Assembly (NCBI GenBank): GCA_037384425.1
Contig: JARROA010000012.1
Span: 1 to 64,000 of the forward strand
Direction: 5' to 3'
From: Thiodiazotropha sp037384425
Lineage (GTDB): Bacteria > Pseudomonadota > Gammaproteobacteria > Chromatiales > Chromatiaceae
DNA: 64,000 bases
In this document: one piece after another, positions 16,056 through 24,057 of the stretch
Layout of the letters: every line of letters begins with the position of its first letter
Position numbering within the stretch: position 1 is the first letter of the stretch
Position numbers and translations under genes: made by a program
The notes under the pieces: generated by a model
Told to the model about the DNA's origin: nothing
Seen by the model: only the letters and a program-made list of their open reading frames with translations
Databases searched by the model: none

Positions 16056-16262
16056 GCCGGCACCCCCCTGCCGGGGGCGGGGTATTCCGCTGCTGTCCGG
16101 GGAAGGGTAGACGCCGGTAAGGTGCCTGCGAATCGGTCATCGTCCTGATTGATGGCTTTTCGAAAAACGCATTTAATGGCGAATTCGAAATCCTCTGAAA
16201 AGCTTTGAAAGCGCATTATCCGCAGCCGCAATTTGCGCATTCGCACACTCGCTTCGTGATCT

Positions 16263-16392
16263 GTTTCATGCAATTGAAACATGGCCCCCAACAGTGTGAA
16301 TTCGGTTTGCCCGAAGTGTGACCTGGCGGCTAATGCCTTTAGCGCCAAAGCCGTTAGCCTGCATGACATTACATCATTGTGGGGCAGTCGAC
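16263..16392 (+). promoter_or_regulatory. Operator-like palindrome and structured leader before the Ig-repeat lipoprotein
   Basis: The 430-bp divergent region 15962-16392 holds GTTTCA-N6-TGAAAC at 16263-16280. Then come two possible RNA hairpins: TTCGG/CCGAA around 16301-16315, and GGCTAA/TTAGCC around 16328-16357. They precede the start codon at 16393 and could regulate it. I compared the leader with the c-di-GMP-I (GEMM) consensus and found no acceptable match. No -35/-10 pair stands out. Confidence 0.3.
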
Positions 16393-18750
16393 ATGAAGTC
16401 GTATTTCAAAATTCTTCCTTTATTGGCAATCACTCTCATTCTTTCAGCATGCGGAGGCACCGACACGCCCACTGGCGATACGGCAGGCAATCCGTCGAAT
16501 GATGTGACGACGCCGGATATCACCACGAGCAACCAGCCGCCTCAAATCGACGGAACGCCATCGGCTGTCGCCACTGTCGGCATGGTGTACAGTTTCACAC
16601 CCAATGCCAGCGATCCCGATGGTGACAGCTTGAGCTTCACAGCCACAGGATTACCCTCCTGGGCTTCGCTAGACGTCACCACCGGTACCTTGTCCGGTAC
16701 CCCGGGTAGCAGCGACGTCGGTCTGACCGGTGAAATCGTTCTCACCGTCAGCGACGGCAGCGACCAGTCGAGCCTCGCCCCCTTCTCCATCTCGGTGGAA
16801 GGCGACACCAGCCAAAAGGTCGTCAGTGCCCGCATCGTCAGCGGTATGGATGACGTGGAAGAGCAGGCCGACAGCGCCATGTATGTGGACAGCTCTGATC
16901 TTGAACTGATCAACGACGGCGATGATCAGTTGGTGGGCCTGCGTTTCTCCCTGCCGGTTCCCAAGGATGCCGTCATCACCCAGGCGAATCTGCGCTTCAC
17001 CACCGACGAGACGTCAACCGCCGAAACCGATCTGGTGATCTGGGCGCAGGCCAGTGACGACGCCGAACCTTTTACAACCAGTTCAGGCAATATCTCCAGT
17101 CGCGCAGCCACGATTGCCAACGTGATCTGGAAACCCCAGGGGTGGTCGAATGTCGGCGAGAGCGGTGTAGCGCAGACAACAAGCGACCTTTCGTCCGTGA
17201 TTCAGGAAGTCGTACAGCGTTCCGGATGGAACAGTAACAACCATCTGGTGCTGGTGGTCTCCGGACAGGGTTCGAGAACAGCGGAGTCGTACGAAGGGAG
17301 TTCGAGCAATGCGGCACTGCTGACCGTCAGCTATACAGCGAACGAAACGGGCGGCTCCAACGGGGGGAATCAGACGCCATCCATCAGTGGCGTTCCCGAC
17401 ACCGGTGCCACTGTGGGCTACACCTATGTATTCACTCCGATTGCCAGTGATCCTGAGATGGACCTGTTGACCTTCTCGATCGTCAACAAGCCTGCCTGGG
17501 CCAGTTTCGACGCTCAGTCCGGTACCCTCTCGGGTACGCCGGCGGCAACCGATGCGGGTAGTTACGGGAACATCGGGATTAGCGTCTCCGATGGCGAATC
17601 GAGCGCGACCCTGGCTCCCTTTACCATTGTCGTCTCCTCGGACAACCGGTCGCCGACAATCAGCGGTACTCCCGTGGCCAATGTGGTCGAACTCTCGACT
17701 TACAGTTTCACTCCCACGGCGAGTGATCCTGACGGCGACAGCATCAGCTTCAGTATCACCAACAAGCCTTCCTGGGCGGTCTTCGATGCGGCGACCGGCA
17801 ATCTCAGCGGCACTCCCGGTTATGCCGACGCCGGTACCTACAGCAATATCGTCATCAGCGTGAGCGATGGTAGTGTCAGTGCGTCACTGCCTCCCTTTGC
17901 CATCACCGTGGCCGATCTCAATCGGGCACCGGTGATTTCCGGCACGGCCGCCAGTTCGGTGGACGAGGGGAGCGCCTACAGCTTCACGCCCAGTGCCAGC
18001 GATGTTGACGGCGACAGCCTGACCTACAGCATCAGCAACCAACCGGCCTGGACCAGCTTCAACACCGCTACGGGTAGGCTGTCGGGAACCCCCGATTACG
18101 ATTCAGCGGGCAGTTACGGCAATATCGTGATCAGTGTCACCGACGGTGCTGCGACCGCATCTCTGGCCCCGTTCACCATCACTGTTGCGGATGTCAACCA
18201 GGCGCCTGTCATCAGTGGCAGTCCGACATTGAGCGTGACGGCTGGATCGGCATACAGCTTTACTCCCAATGCCAGCGATGGCGACAGTGACAGCCTGAGC
18301 TTCAGTGTCAACAATCTGCCCTCCTGGGCCAGTTTCGACAGCGCCACCGGTAGAGTCTCCGGTACGCCCCAGGAGTCCGATGTGGGTGTCTATTCCAATA
18401 TCCAGATCGCTGTTTCCGATGGTTCCGATACCACATCCCTGTCAGCGTTCTCCATCACGGTGAACACGTCGACTGTGGTTCTGGGGTCCATCTCCCTCGA
18501 CTGGACGCCACCGGCCACGCGTACCGACGCTACGGTCCTGGATGTCTCGGAGATCGGTGGATATGTGGTCTATCTGGGTACTTCCGTCGACAGTCTGCAG
18601 GAAGTGGTGGATATTACCGACAGTTCCATCACCACCTACACCATCGATGAACTGGAACCCGGCACCTACTATGTGGCATTGAAGATCTACGATGTGGATG
18701 GCAATTTCAGCGGGCTCTCCAATACCGTTTCCATAGAGGTAACGAACTAA
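16393..18750 (+). CDS. Secreted lipoprotein with five Ig-like (He_PIG/cadherin-like) repeats
   Basis: The 785-residue protein starts MKSYFKILPLLAIT and has a lipobox (LSAC, Cys near residue 20). Five repeats of about 90 residues follow the same pattern: Asn-x-x-Pro-x-Ile-x-Gly at the start, a YSFTPxASDPDGDSLSFS core, then GTLSGTP and ISVSDG. Repeat 1 is at about 46-135. A DNRLRE-like beta domain is at about 140-320, repeats 2-5 at about 326-690, and a fibronectin III-like domain at about 696-785. The Asp-rich loops suggest calcium binding. It probably sits on the cell surface in adhesion or carbohydrate binding. The ATG at 16393 was chosen because the lipoprotein signal begins there. It is a single-gene unit. 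Confidence 0.85.
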   Translation: MKSYFKILPLLAITLILSACGGTDTPTGDTAGNPSNDVTTPDITTSNQPPQIDGTPSAVATVGMVYSFTPNASDPDGDSLSFTATGLPSWASLDVTTGTLSGTPGSSDVGLTGEIVLTVSDGSDQSSLAPFSISVEGDTSQKVVSARIVSGMDDVEEQADSAMYVDSSDLELINDGDDQLVGLRFSLPVPKDAVITQANLRFTTDETSTAETDLVIWAQASDDAEPFTTSSGNISSRAATIANVIWKPQGWSNVGESGVAQTTSDLSSVIQEVVQRSGWNSNNHLVLVVSGQGSRTAESYEGSSSNAALLTVSYTANETGGSNGGNQTPSISGVPDTGATVGYTYVFTPIASDPEMDLLTFSIVNKPAWASFDAQSGTLSGTPAATDAGSYGNIGISVSDGESSATLAPFTIVVSSDNRSPTISGTPVANVVELSTYSFTPTASDPDGDSISFSITNKPSWAVFDAATGNLSGTPGYADAGTYSNIVISVSDGSVSASLPPFAITVADLNRAPVISGTAASSVDEGSAYSFTPSASDVDGDSLTYSISNQPAWTSFNTATGRLSGTPDYDSAGSYGNIVISVTDGAATASLAPFTITVADVNQAPVISGSPTLSVTAGSAYSFTPNASDGDSDSLSFSVNNLPSWASFDSATGRVSGTPQESDVGVYSNIQIAVSDGSDTTSLSAFSITVNTSTVVLGSISLDWTPPATRTDATVLDVSEIGGYVVYLGTSVDSLQEVVDITDSSITTYTIDELEPGTYYVALKIYDVDGNFSGLSNTVSIEVTN

Positions 18751-18945
18751 CCCGACGTATCAAACCTTCGGCCGCGTGATAGTTACAGCCGCAGGCCTGG
18801 CATGGCCGGCCGACATGGTTTATGGCGGCGGCATCGGCCTGACTCCGCGAGCGGTTCAGGAACCCTGCCCGGTATCACAGTGGATCTTTCGATTTGCGGA
18901 AGAATGCCGTGCGGTGTTCTATCTATCGGGCCTCTGTGCGGAAGT
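18751..18945. other. Intergenic region without a gene
   Basis: These 195 bases lie between the convergent 3' ends of the Ig-repeat lipoprotein and the RRM-like gene. An 85-codon frame starting at 18776 crosses the RRM-like gene antisense and has atypical composition, so I do not call it. I see no clear intrinsic terminator. Confidence 0.45.
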
Positions 18946-19344
18946 TCAGGAGACTTCCATTACCCGTGTGATCAGATTGGTTCGGCGTCTGTCGCCCTTG
19001 CGTCGCTCGCTCAGGTTCGGCGAGGTGGCCTGATGGCTGCGTCTGTCACGTGAGGTATAGCGACGGTGGTATCGATGGGGGTTCAGGAAAAGTCCGTGTA
19101 TGGTCTTGCCGGACAGATTTTGGATGATGCTACCGGCAGTTATCGGTGAGTCGACTTGTACGATCGCATGATATTCAGTGCTGTTGGTATTCAGATCCTG
19201 GATTCGAATGATCTTGCATCGTTTGATGACGTTCTTCTTGAACAGGGAAGCCAAGCCCAATTTGGTTTTGCATCCCTTCATTGTCACTTTGTTGATCTGC
19301 CGTGTTGTGGTGCCATGCGGTAGCTGTCGGTAAAAGATCCACAT
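18946..19344 (-). CDS. Small basic protein with an RRM-like pattern
   Basis: This 132-residue cytoplasmic protein is not one I recognise by name. Its pattern fits an RNA-recognition motif: a first strand WIFYRQLP followed by a helix (TTTRQINKV), a central strand EYHAIVQVDSP followed by the helix ITAGSIIQNLSGKTIHG, and a last strand LFLNPHRY. The tail is strongly basic and ends near SERRKGDRRR. The canonical aromatic RNP1 residues are weak. The neighbours are an RNA helicase and, further on, an RRM protein and a cold-shock protein, which supports RNA binding. I chose the ATG at 19344 because the fold begins there; another ATG lies at 19413. Neither has a strong ribosome-binding site. Confidence 0.6.
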   Translation of the reverse strand: MWIFYRQLPHGTTTRQINKVTMKGCKTKLGLASLFKKNVIKRCKIIRIQDLNTNSTEYHAIVQVDSPITAGSIIQNLSGKTIHGLFLNPHRYHRRYTSRDRRSHQATSPNLSERRKGDRRRTNLITRVMEVS

Positions 19345-19433
19345 ATCTGTTCTCAAGCTCTCTGGCGAAAATCCGTCTGTTTGATCAATCGCGCACAGAT
19401 GATTCTGACGCATCAGGTGGGAAAATAAGGCCT

Positions 19434-19452
19434 ACCCTGGCCAGGGTTTTTT
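19434..19452 (+). terminator. Palindrome followed by T-run
   Basis: ACCCTGGCCAGGGT (19434-19447) is a perfect palindrome followed by a run of T on the plus strand. This is the layout of a small intrinsic terminator, with a 5-bp stem if four bases form the loop. No plus-strand gene is known to end here, so it may be chance or belong to an unseen small transcript. Confidence 0.3.
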
Positions 19453-19634
19453 AGCGGGATTCAGACCCTGTACAGCCGATGGTCCTTCGCTGAACAGAAT
19501 ACAAGATTATTGGGCACTATCCATGCCGATATCGGCGCCTTCCGATTCTGAATTAACAAAAATGTGAACTGATACTTGTTTTGCGCCGATGCCGGGATTG
19601 GGGCGCAGTTCTGTTTCGCCTTGGATTCAGTGGT

Positions 19635-21362
19635 TCAAGTGTTCCGCGGTCGCCGACCTTTTTTGTCACCCTTTTTGCGTCCCTGTCGAGTGGTTCTGGT
19701 CGCTTCGACCTGTGACAGATTCAATCGCTGACCCCGCACGAAGACGCCGCGCAGATGGTGATAGATCGGTTTGGGCATGCCGGCCGGCAGTTCGACGATG
19801 CTGTGGTCCGGTTGGATCTCGACCCGTCCGATCAGATGACCATCGAGTCCGGCCTCGTTGGCGATGGCGCCGACTATCTCTCTCGGTGTGGCCCCATGAT
19901 TCGATCCGACTTCCAATCGGTAACGTTCGAGTGGATAGTCGGCATCCTGTCGTGGCCGGGATTTGCTCGAGGTGCGTTGCTGTCTCTTATCGGTTCTGTC
20001 GCCGCTGCGCTCGCGCTTGCCGCTATCCGGCGTCGCCAACTCATCGACGATGAAGGGTCTGGACTTCTGGTCCAGGTAGGTAAGCGCGGCTGCGATCTCG
20101 AGCGCGCCGGTCTCGAGCTCTTTCTCTATTCGGCTGACCAGGTGGTAGTAGTAGTCCAGATCCTGATCAACGAGGGTCTCGCGCAGCTTTTCGATGAAGC
20201 GATCGATGCGATGTTCGCTCAGATCCTCTGCCCTCGGCAGCTCGATGGCGGGTATCTGTTGACGCGTCGAGCGCTCGATCGCCTTGAGCATCCCTCGCTC
20301 CCGGGGCTGTACGAACAGCAGGGCCTTGCCGGTGCGCCCCGCCCGGCCTGTGCGACCGATGCGATGGACATAGGATTCCGGGTCGTTGGGGATGTCGTAA
20401 TTGACCACATGGCTGATGCGCTCCACATCGAGTCCGCGGGCGGCCACGTCAGTGGCGACCAGGATGTCGAGTTGGCCCGCTTTGAGACGGCTGACCGCTC
20501 TCTCACGCATGGCCTGATTCATATCGCCATTGAGCGCTTCGGCAGCGAAGCCGTGGGCCTCGAGTTTGTCGGCCACCTCCACGGTGGCGGTCTTGGTGCG
20601 TACGAAGATGATCATGCCGTCGAAGGGTTCGATCTCCAGCAGGCGGGTCAGGGCGTCCATCTTGTGGTGACGTGTGACCAGGCAGTGGGACTGTTCGATG
20701 GCGGTGACCGTCTCGGTCTTCGCCTTGACCTTGATCTCCACCGGGTCGTGCAGCTGCTTGCGGGCGATGCGCTTGATGCTCTCGGGCATGGTGGCCGAGA
20801 AGAGCGCAACCTGACGCTGGGGCGGGGTCTGTTCGAAGATCCATTCGATGTCCTCGATGAATCCCATATTGAGCATCTCGTCCGCCTCGTCGAGCACCAG
20901 TGTGTGCAGGTGCTCCAGACTCAGCGACTTTCGCCGGAGATGGTCCATTACCCGACCGGGGGTGCCGACGACGACCTGTGGGTCACGCTGCAGCTGGCGC
21001 AGTTGCAGGGTCATGCTCTGGCCACCGTAGAGGGGCAGGACATGGAACCTGTCCAGCTGCTTGGCATAGCTCTTGAACGCTTCCGCGACCTGCAGGGCCA
21101 GTTCGCGCGTCGGCGTCAGCACCAGTACCTGGGGTGGGTGCGTGCGGGTATCGAGCCGGCTCAGTAGGGGCAGGGCGAAGGCCGCGGTCTTGCCGGTGCC
21201 GGTTTGTGCCTGGCCCAGCAGATCCCGGCCCTCCAGCAGATGGGGTATGGCTTCGGCTTGGATCGATGTAGGTGTCTCATAGCCCATGGCGGCCACGGCC
21301 TGCATGACAGGGGCGGCCAGACCGAGGCTGGCGAAGGTGATGCTGGGGTCGGAAGCGGTCAT
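19635..21362 (-). CDS. deaD: DEAD-box ATP-dependent RNA helicase, DeaD/CsdA-like
   Basis: DeaD unwinds RNA duplexes in ribosome assembly and mRNA decay and matters most in the cold. The 575-residue product has the Q motif (ASLGL...TPTSIQ), motif I AQTGTGKT near residue 52, PTRELALQ, the DEAD box (LVLDEADEML), SAT, RGLD and HRIGRTGRAG. After the two RecA-like domains comes the DbpA-type RNA-binding domain (YRLEVGSNHGATPREIVGAIANEAG), and the tail is basic (GRKKGDKKGRRPRNT). The start was set at the ATG at 21362, where the helicase domain begins. The frame extends upstream to 21542, but that part overlaps the promoter and operator of the divergent gene. Confidence 0.93.
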   Translation of the reverse strand: MTASDPSITFASLGLAAPVMQAVAAMGYETPTSIQAEAIPHLLEGRDLLGQAQTGTGKTAAFALPLLSRLDTRTHPPQVLVLTPTRELALQVAEAFKSYAKQLDRFHVLPLYGGQSMTLQLRQLQRDPQVVVGTPGRVMDHLRRKSLSLEHLHTLVLDEADEMLNMGFIEDIEWIFEQTPPQRQVALFSATMPESIKRIARKQLHDPVEIKVKAKTETVTAIEQSHCLVTRHHKMDALTRLLEIEPFDGMIIFVRTKTATVEVADKLEAHGFAAEALNGDMNQAMRERAVSRLKAGQLDILVATDVAARGLDVERISHVVNYDIPNDPESYVHRIGRTGRAGRTGKALLFVQPRERGMLKAIERSTRQQIPAIELPRAEDLSEHRIDRFIEKLRETLVDQDLDYYYHLVSRIEKELETGALEIAAALTYLDQKSRPFIVDELATPDSGKRERSGDRTDKRQQRTSSKSRPRQDADYPLERYRLEVGSNHGATPREIVGAIANEAGLDGHLIGRVEIQPDHSIVELPAGMPKPIYHHLRGVFVRGQRLNLSQVEATRTTRQGRKKGDKKGRRPRNT

Positions 21363-21480
21363 CAGTGGATCCGGTTTGGCGAGAAAGGGCGAACCCGTTT
21401 CGTCGAGGGAAAAGGGGCGTGAGTATACAGCAACCGGGCGTTGACCACGATGCTTTATCGGATGAATAACGTTTTGCACC

Positions 21481-21508
21481 TTGAATAGACCGACCGGTCT
21501 ACTATAAT
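21481..21508 (+). promoter_or_regulatory. Sigma70 promoter overlapped by a TetR-type operator
   Basis: TTGAAT (21481-21486) and a consensus TATAAT (21503-21508) are separated by 16 bp. The spacer holds the perfect palindrome TAGACCG-N2-CGGTCTA (21486-21501). This operator form is typical of TetR-family repressors such as NemR. It should control the plus-strand methyltransferase at 21645 and perhaps the AhpD-like gene behind it. No TetR-family gene is present in the window. Confidence 0.7.
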
Positions 21509-21644
21509 CATCTCCAATCGCCAAGAAATGGGATCGCCACACCAGGGCTTGGGCATCGAGGTCAAAACACTGGGGAGTGGCGATGCAGGGATGGTCGATG
21601 TGACCTTCGCCTGTGAATCATTAGTGATCAAGGAGCGTGCTAGC

Positions 21645-22127
21645 ATGAACCGGGATACCAGGTTTCTGAACATAGACGGATCACCCTTGAGACTCTACCC
21701 ACCACTCTGGTTTCTGCTGTTTGCGATCTCCGCGATCGTGCTGGCGAACCTTTTGCCGCTGTCCCTGCCGCTACCGGCATTGATTCGGCCCCTCGCTTAC
21801 CTGCTAGCTGCGGGGGGCGGTGTGCTGGCGCTGTGGGCCGCCCTGCTGTTCAGGCGACAACAGACCACCGCCCATCCCTATGCCGAGGCCAGGACCCTGG
21901 TCACCCGTGGTCCCTACCGCTATACCCGCAATCCGATGTATCTGGGCTTGCTGTTGACCCTGCTCGCCCTCGGTCTGTGGTTACAGAGCATGAGCGCCCT
22001 GATGTTGGGGCCCCTCTTCGTGTTCGTCATCAACCGCTGCAACATCCGGCCTGAAGAGCGTCGTCTGAAGGCAGGCTTCGGTGTGGCATACGAGGCCTAT
22101 CAGGCGCAGACCAGGCGCTGGATCTGA
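21645..22127 (+). CDS. Isoprenylcysteine carboxyl methyltransferase-like membrane protein
   Basis: This 160-residue protein has four or five transmembrane helices and the C-terminal signature of the ICMT/PEMT superfamily (RGPYRYTRNPMYLG, then RPEERRLKAGFGVAYEAYQAQTRRW), which binds S-adenosylmethionine at the membrane. Bacterial members are mostly uncharacterised; phospholipids and small thiols are suggested substrates. ATG 21645 has AGGAG nine bases upstream. A longer frame starts at 21528, but that part is not conserved-looking. The gene follows the TetR-type operator, and the AhpD-like gene comes 90 bases later, so the two may be co-induced by electrophiles or quinones. That is inference. 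Confidence 0.8.
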   Translation: MNRDTRFLNIDGSPLRLYPPLWFLLFAISAIVLANLLPLSLPLPALIRPLAYLLAAGGGVLALWAALLFRRQQTTAHPYAEARTLVTRGPYRYTRNPMYLGLLLTLLALGLWLQSMSALMLGPLFVFVINRCNIRPEERRLKAGFGVAYEAYQAQTRRWI

Positions 22128-22217
22128 CGCTTTCCCCGTGTCTGTCCGATGTCCGCCCTGATGCGGACAGGGGCGGCTATTTAACAGAGAACAGGGCCAG
22201 AGCCCAAGGAGATGAGC

Positions 22218-22754
22218 ATGTCTTTAATCACCACCACACCACCGCAACAGGCCGAAGGCAAGACAGCGGAGATCTATCGCGACATCGAAAGCAAGTTCGG
22301 TTTTATTCCGAATGCCATCCAGCTCGACAGTATCAATCCGAATCACATGGCCCGCCATTGGGAGGGGATTCAGGAATCGATCGCACATGAGAGCCTGTCA
22401 TCGAAACTTTTCACCCTGATCCGGCTGCTGGTTTCGGAAGCCACCCATTGCGACTATTGCATAGGCCTCAACGCCGGCATCCTGATGCAGATGCACGGCA
22501 TGAGCGCGGAGGATATCGCACGGGTCAAGCAGTCACCGGAACAGGCGCCCCTGGATGAGAAGGAGCGGGCGCTGTTGCAGTTCGTCATGAAAGGGACCGG
22601 CGACTCGAACAGCATCACGGCGCAGGATATCGAGGCGCTGAGGCAGTTGGGCTGCAGCGAGCGTGAAGTCTTCGATGCGCTGGCCCACGGCGCCTGGCAG
22701 GTCGCCGGTGACATCATGCTCAATGCCTTTCAGGTGGAGCACGATTTTCACTGA
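22218..22754 (+). CDS. AhpD/CMD-family peroxidase-related protein
   Basis: This 178-residue protein belongs to the alkylhydroperoxidase D / carboxymuconolactone decarboxylase family. The redox pair lies in EATHCDYCIGLNAG (E74, H77, C78, C81), the full proton-relay and CxxC pattern seen in active AhpD. A second CMD-like half follows (ALLQFVMKGTGDSNSITAQDIEALRQLGCSEREV in outline). Such proteins reduce peroxides or detoxify reactive compounds using lipoamide or thiols. AGGAG ends directly before the ATG at 22212, so the ATG at 22218, six bases from it, is the better start. It probably shares the TetR-type promoter at 21481. Confidence 0.85.
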   Translation: MSLITTTPPQQAEGKTAEIYRDIESKFGFIPNAIQLDSINPNHMARHWEGIQESIAHESLSSKLFTLIRLLVSEATHCDYCIGLNAGILMQMHGMSAEDIARVKQSPEQAPLDEKERALLQFVMKGTGDSNSITAQDIEALRQLGCSEREVFDALAHGAWQVAGDIMLNAFQVEHDFH

Positions 22755-22892
22755 ACAAGCGGATTGCGGAGCTGTCGTGCCCTACGTCCGATCATGGCGT
22801 AGGGTGCGGGAAGTCGCAGCAACCATCCATCCATAGGTATCTGTTGTTACTGATATGCGACAGTGCCGGACAGAGTTACACATTGAGTGCAG
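22755..22892. other. Gap between the AhpD-like gene and the inverted-repeat element
   Basis: These 138 bases contain no gene. The segment TGCCCTACGTCCGATCATGG followed by CGTAGGGTGCG has an imperfect fold, possibly a terminator-like stem for the AhpD-like gene, but no T-run follows. Confidence 0.35.
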
Positions 22893-23163
22893 GCTAGTGT
22901 ACCTCGTCATAGATTCTGTAACATTCAGCGAGTCAGGAAGGGGCTAGCCGCAAGGCATGCCTCGCAGGGAATGGCCGGCCCTTTCCAAGAGGCATAACGC
23001 CGCGGATGGCCCCTTCCTGGCTCGCCCGCAGGGAGCCGCCCCAATACGCCAGCTCTGCGTTGTGGCTCTTGGAAAGGGCGCGCCATTCCCAGCGAGCCAC
23101 GCCTTGATCTGGCGTATTGGGGTGGCTCTGAATGTTACAGAATCTATGACGGGGTACACTAGC
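22893..23163. mobile_element. MITE-like element with 34-36 bp terminal inverted repeats
   Basis: The left end 22895-22928 (TAGTGTACCTCGTCATAG then ATTCTGTAACATTCAG) and the right end 23128-23161 are reverse complements with one mismatch; the match extends two more bases outward (GC). The roughly 270-bp interior has no gene but is itself built from nested inverted segments: CGAGTCAGGAAGGGGC with GCCCCTTCCTGGCTCG, GGCCCTTTCCAAGAG with CTCTTGGAAAGGGCG, and GCCCCAATACGCCAG with CTGGCGTATTGGGG. Size, ends and lack of coding fit a non-autonomous miniature element or a large palindromic repeat. No transposase is in the window and no target duplication is clear. The right end supplies the stop codon of the RRM gene. 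Confidence 0.75.
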
Positions 23164-23464
23164 GTCTTCTGCCGCCGCGTCCTTTTTTTGGTCGATCGGG
23201 GCCGACGCGGATCATGCTGCCTTGATAGTCGCTGTTGTCCAATGCGGACATGGCAGCGCGGGCTTCATGCCCTTCCATGTCGATGGTCGCGAAGCCGCGG
23301 CAGTCGCCGGAAAAAATATCGCGCGACATCTTGAATGAACGGACAACGCCATATTGGGAGAAGAGTGCTTTGAGCCCCTCTTCCGTGGTTGATCTGGGGA
23401 GACCACGAACAGAAAGTGTAATCAATGGAATAAACCTGAGGCTAGGGTGACTTGGATTGATCAT
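23159..23464 (-). CDS. RRM-domain RNA-binding protein
   Basis: This 101-residue protein is a single RNA-recognition motif. RNP2 is LITLSVRGLP at about 14-23, the central region is YGVVRSFKMSRDIFSGDCRGFATIDM with RNP1 CRGFATI, and the last strand is GSMIRVGPDRP. A short basic tail (KKGRGGRRR) follows. Bacterial single-RRM proteins of this size are often cold-induced RNA chaperones. The stop codon TAG at 23159-23161 lies inside the terminal inverted repeat of the adjacent element, so the original C-terminus may have been different. ATG 23464 has no good ribosome-binding site; a TTG at 23425 just before the first strand is an alternative. The Csp gene lies upstream behind a terminator. Confidence 0.85.
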   Translation of the reverse strand: MINPSHPSLRFIPLITLSVRGLPRSTTEEGLKALFSQYGVVRSFKMSRDIFSGDCRGFATIDMEGHEARAAMSALDNSDYQGSMIRVGPDRPKKGRGGRRR

Positions 23465-23482
23465 GATTGTCGCTACGGCGGT

Positions 23483-23508
23483 AAAAAAACAGCCGCAACG
23501 ACAGCGGC
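23483..23508 (-). terminator. Intrinsic terminator of the cold-shock gene
   Basis: On the minus strand GCCGC-N7-GCGGC (23508-23492) is followed by TG and seven T (23489-23483). It lies 46 bp after the csp stop. A second stem, CCCGGC/GCCGGG, precedes it. The layout ends the csp transcript before the RRM gene. Confidence 0.75.
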
Positions 23509-23553
23509 GACTCCCCGGCTCGGATGTGCCGGGAAGTCGTGAGCCTTTGTGGC

Positions 23554-23763
23554 TTACAATGGAACGACGTTGTCTGCCTGAGGGCCTTTCTGGCCGGCGA
23601 TCTCGGTGAATTCAACCCGTTGTCCGTCCTCGAGCGAACGGTGGCCAGTACCGGCGATGGAGCGGAAATGGACGAAGAGATCCTTGCCACTTTCGCGCTC
23701 AATAAAACCAAAACCTTTTGCACTGTCGAACCATTTGACGGTTCCAGTCTGTCTTTCTGACAT
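23554..23763 (-). CDS. Cold-shock protein, CspA family
   Basis: This 69-residue protein is a complete cold-shock domain: GTVKWFDSAKGFGFIER (RNP1 KGFGFI), DLFVHF (RNP2), then LEDGQRVEFTEIAGQKGPQADNV. It binds single-stranded RNA and DNA as a chaperone or antiterminator in the cytoplasm. The ATG at 23763 gives MSERQTGTVKW; a TTG one codon upstream is less likely. A long AT-rich leader lies upstream with a hairpin at 23795-23812, and an intrinsic terminator follows the gene. Long 5' leaders that change fold with temperature are usual for cspA-type genes, but cold induction itself cannot be read from the sequence. Confidence 0.95.
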   Translation of the reverse strand: MSERQTGTVKWFDSAKGFGFIERESGKDLFVHFRSIAGTGHRSLEDGQRVEFTEIAGQKGPQADNVVPL

Positions 23764-24057
23764 CAATCAATACCTGTGTGAATAGGGAATAAACGTCCGT
23801 TGGTGAACGGACAACCAACGCGAACTAGGAAAACGCTATGAGAGCTTATTTAGGTGTAACGGTGAAGAAACAGTGAAAATAACGCGGTATAGAGAGGACT
23901 TAGGTCGTGCAGACCTGAGATGCTACACCCATGCGCGGAACTAATCAAGGAACTTCGTTGTGGAGTAACACTGACGGCTCCCCGGTATTGGCATTCATAG
24001 AGCAACTTTCTATGCTTCTAACCGTAGAACATCACGACCAGGGGGAGAGTCAGCAAC
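23764..24057. promoter_or_regulatory. Divergent region with csp leader hairpin
   Basis: These 294 bases separate csp (minus) from the thioredoxin-like gene (plus). GTCCGTT-GGTG-AACGGAC (23795-23812), a perfect 7-bp stem with a 4-base loop, begins 32 bases upstream of the csp start and would lie in its mRNA leader. It could affect ribosome access at different temperatures. I did not find a clear cold-box match and see no gene in the interval. Confidence 0.45.

Noticed and set aside
16290..16392. Possible c-di-GMP-I riboswitch before the Ig-repeat lipoprotein
   Set aside because: AAAGCC-type bases and hairpins are present, but the invariant GEMM core and receptor spacing could not be matched.
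18776..19053. Two short plus-strand frames after the Ig-repeat lipoprotein
   Set aside because: No ribosome-binding site, no family pattern, and they overlap the RRM-like gene antisense.
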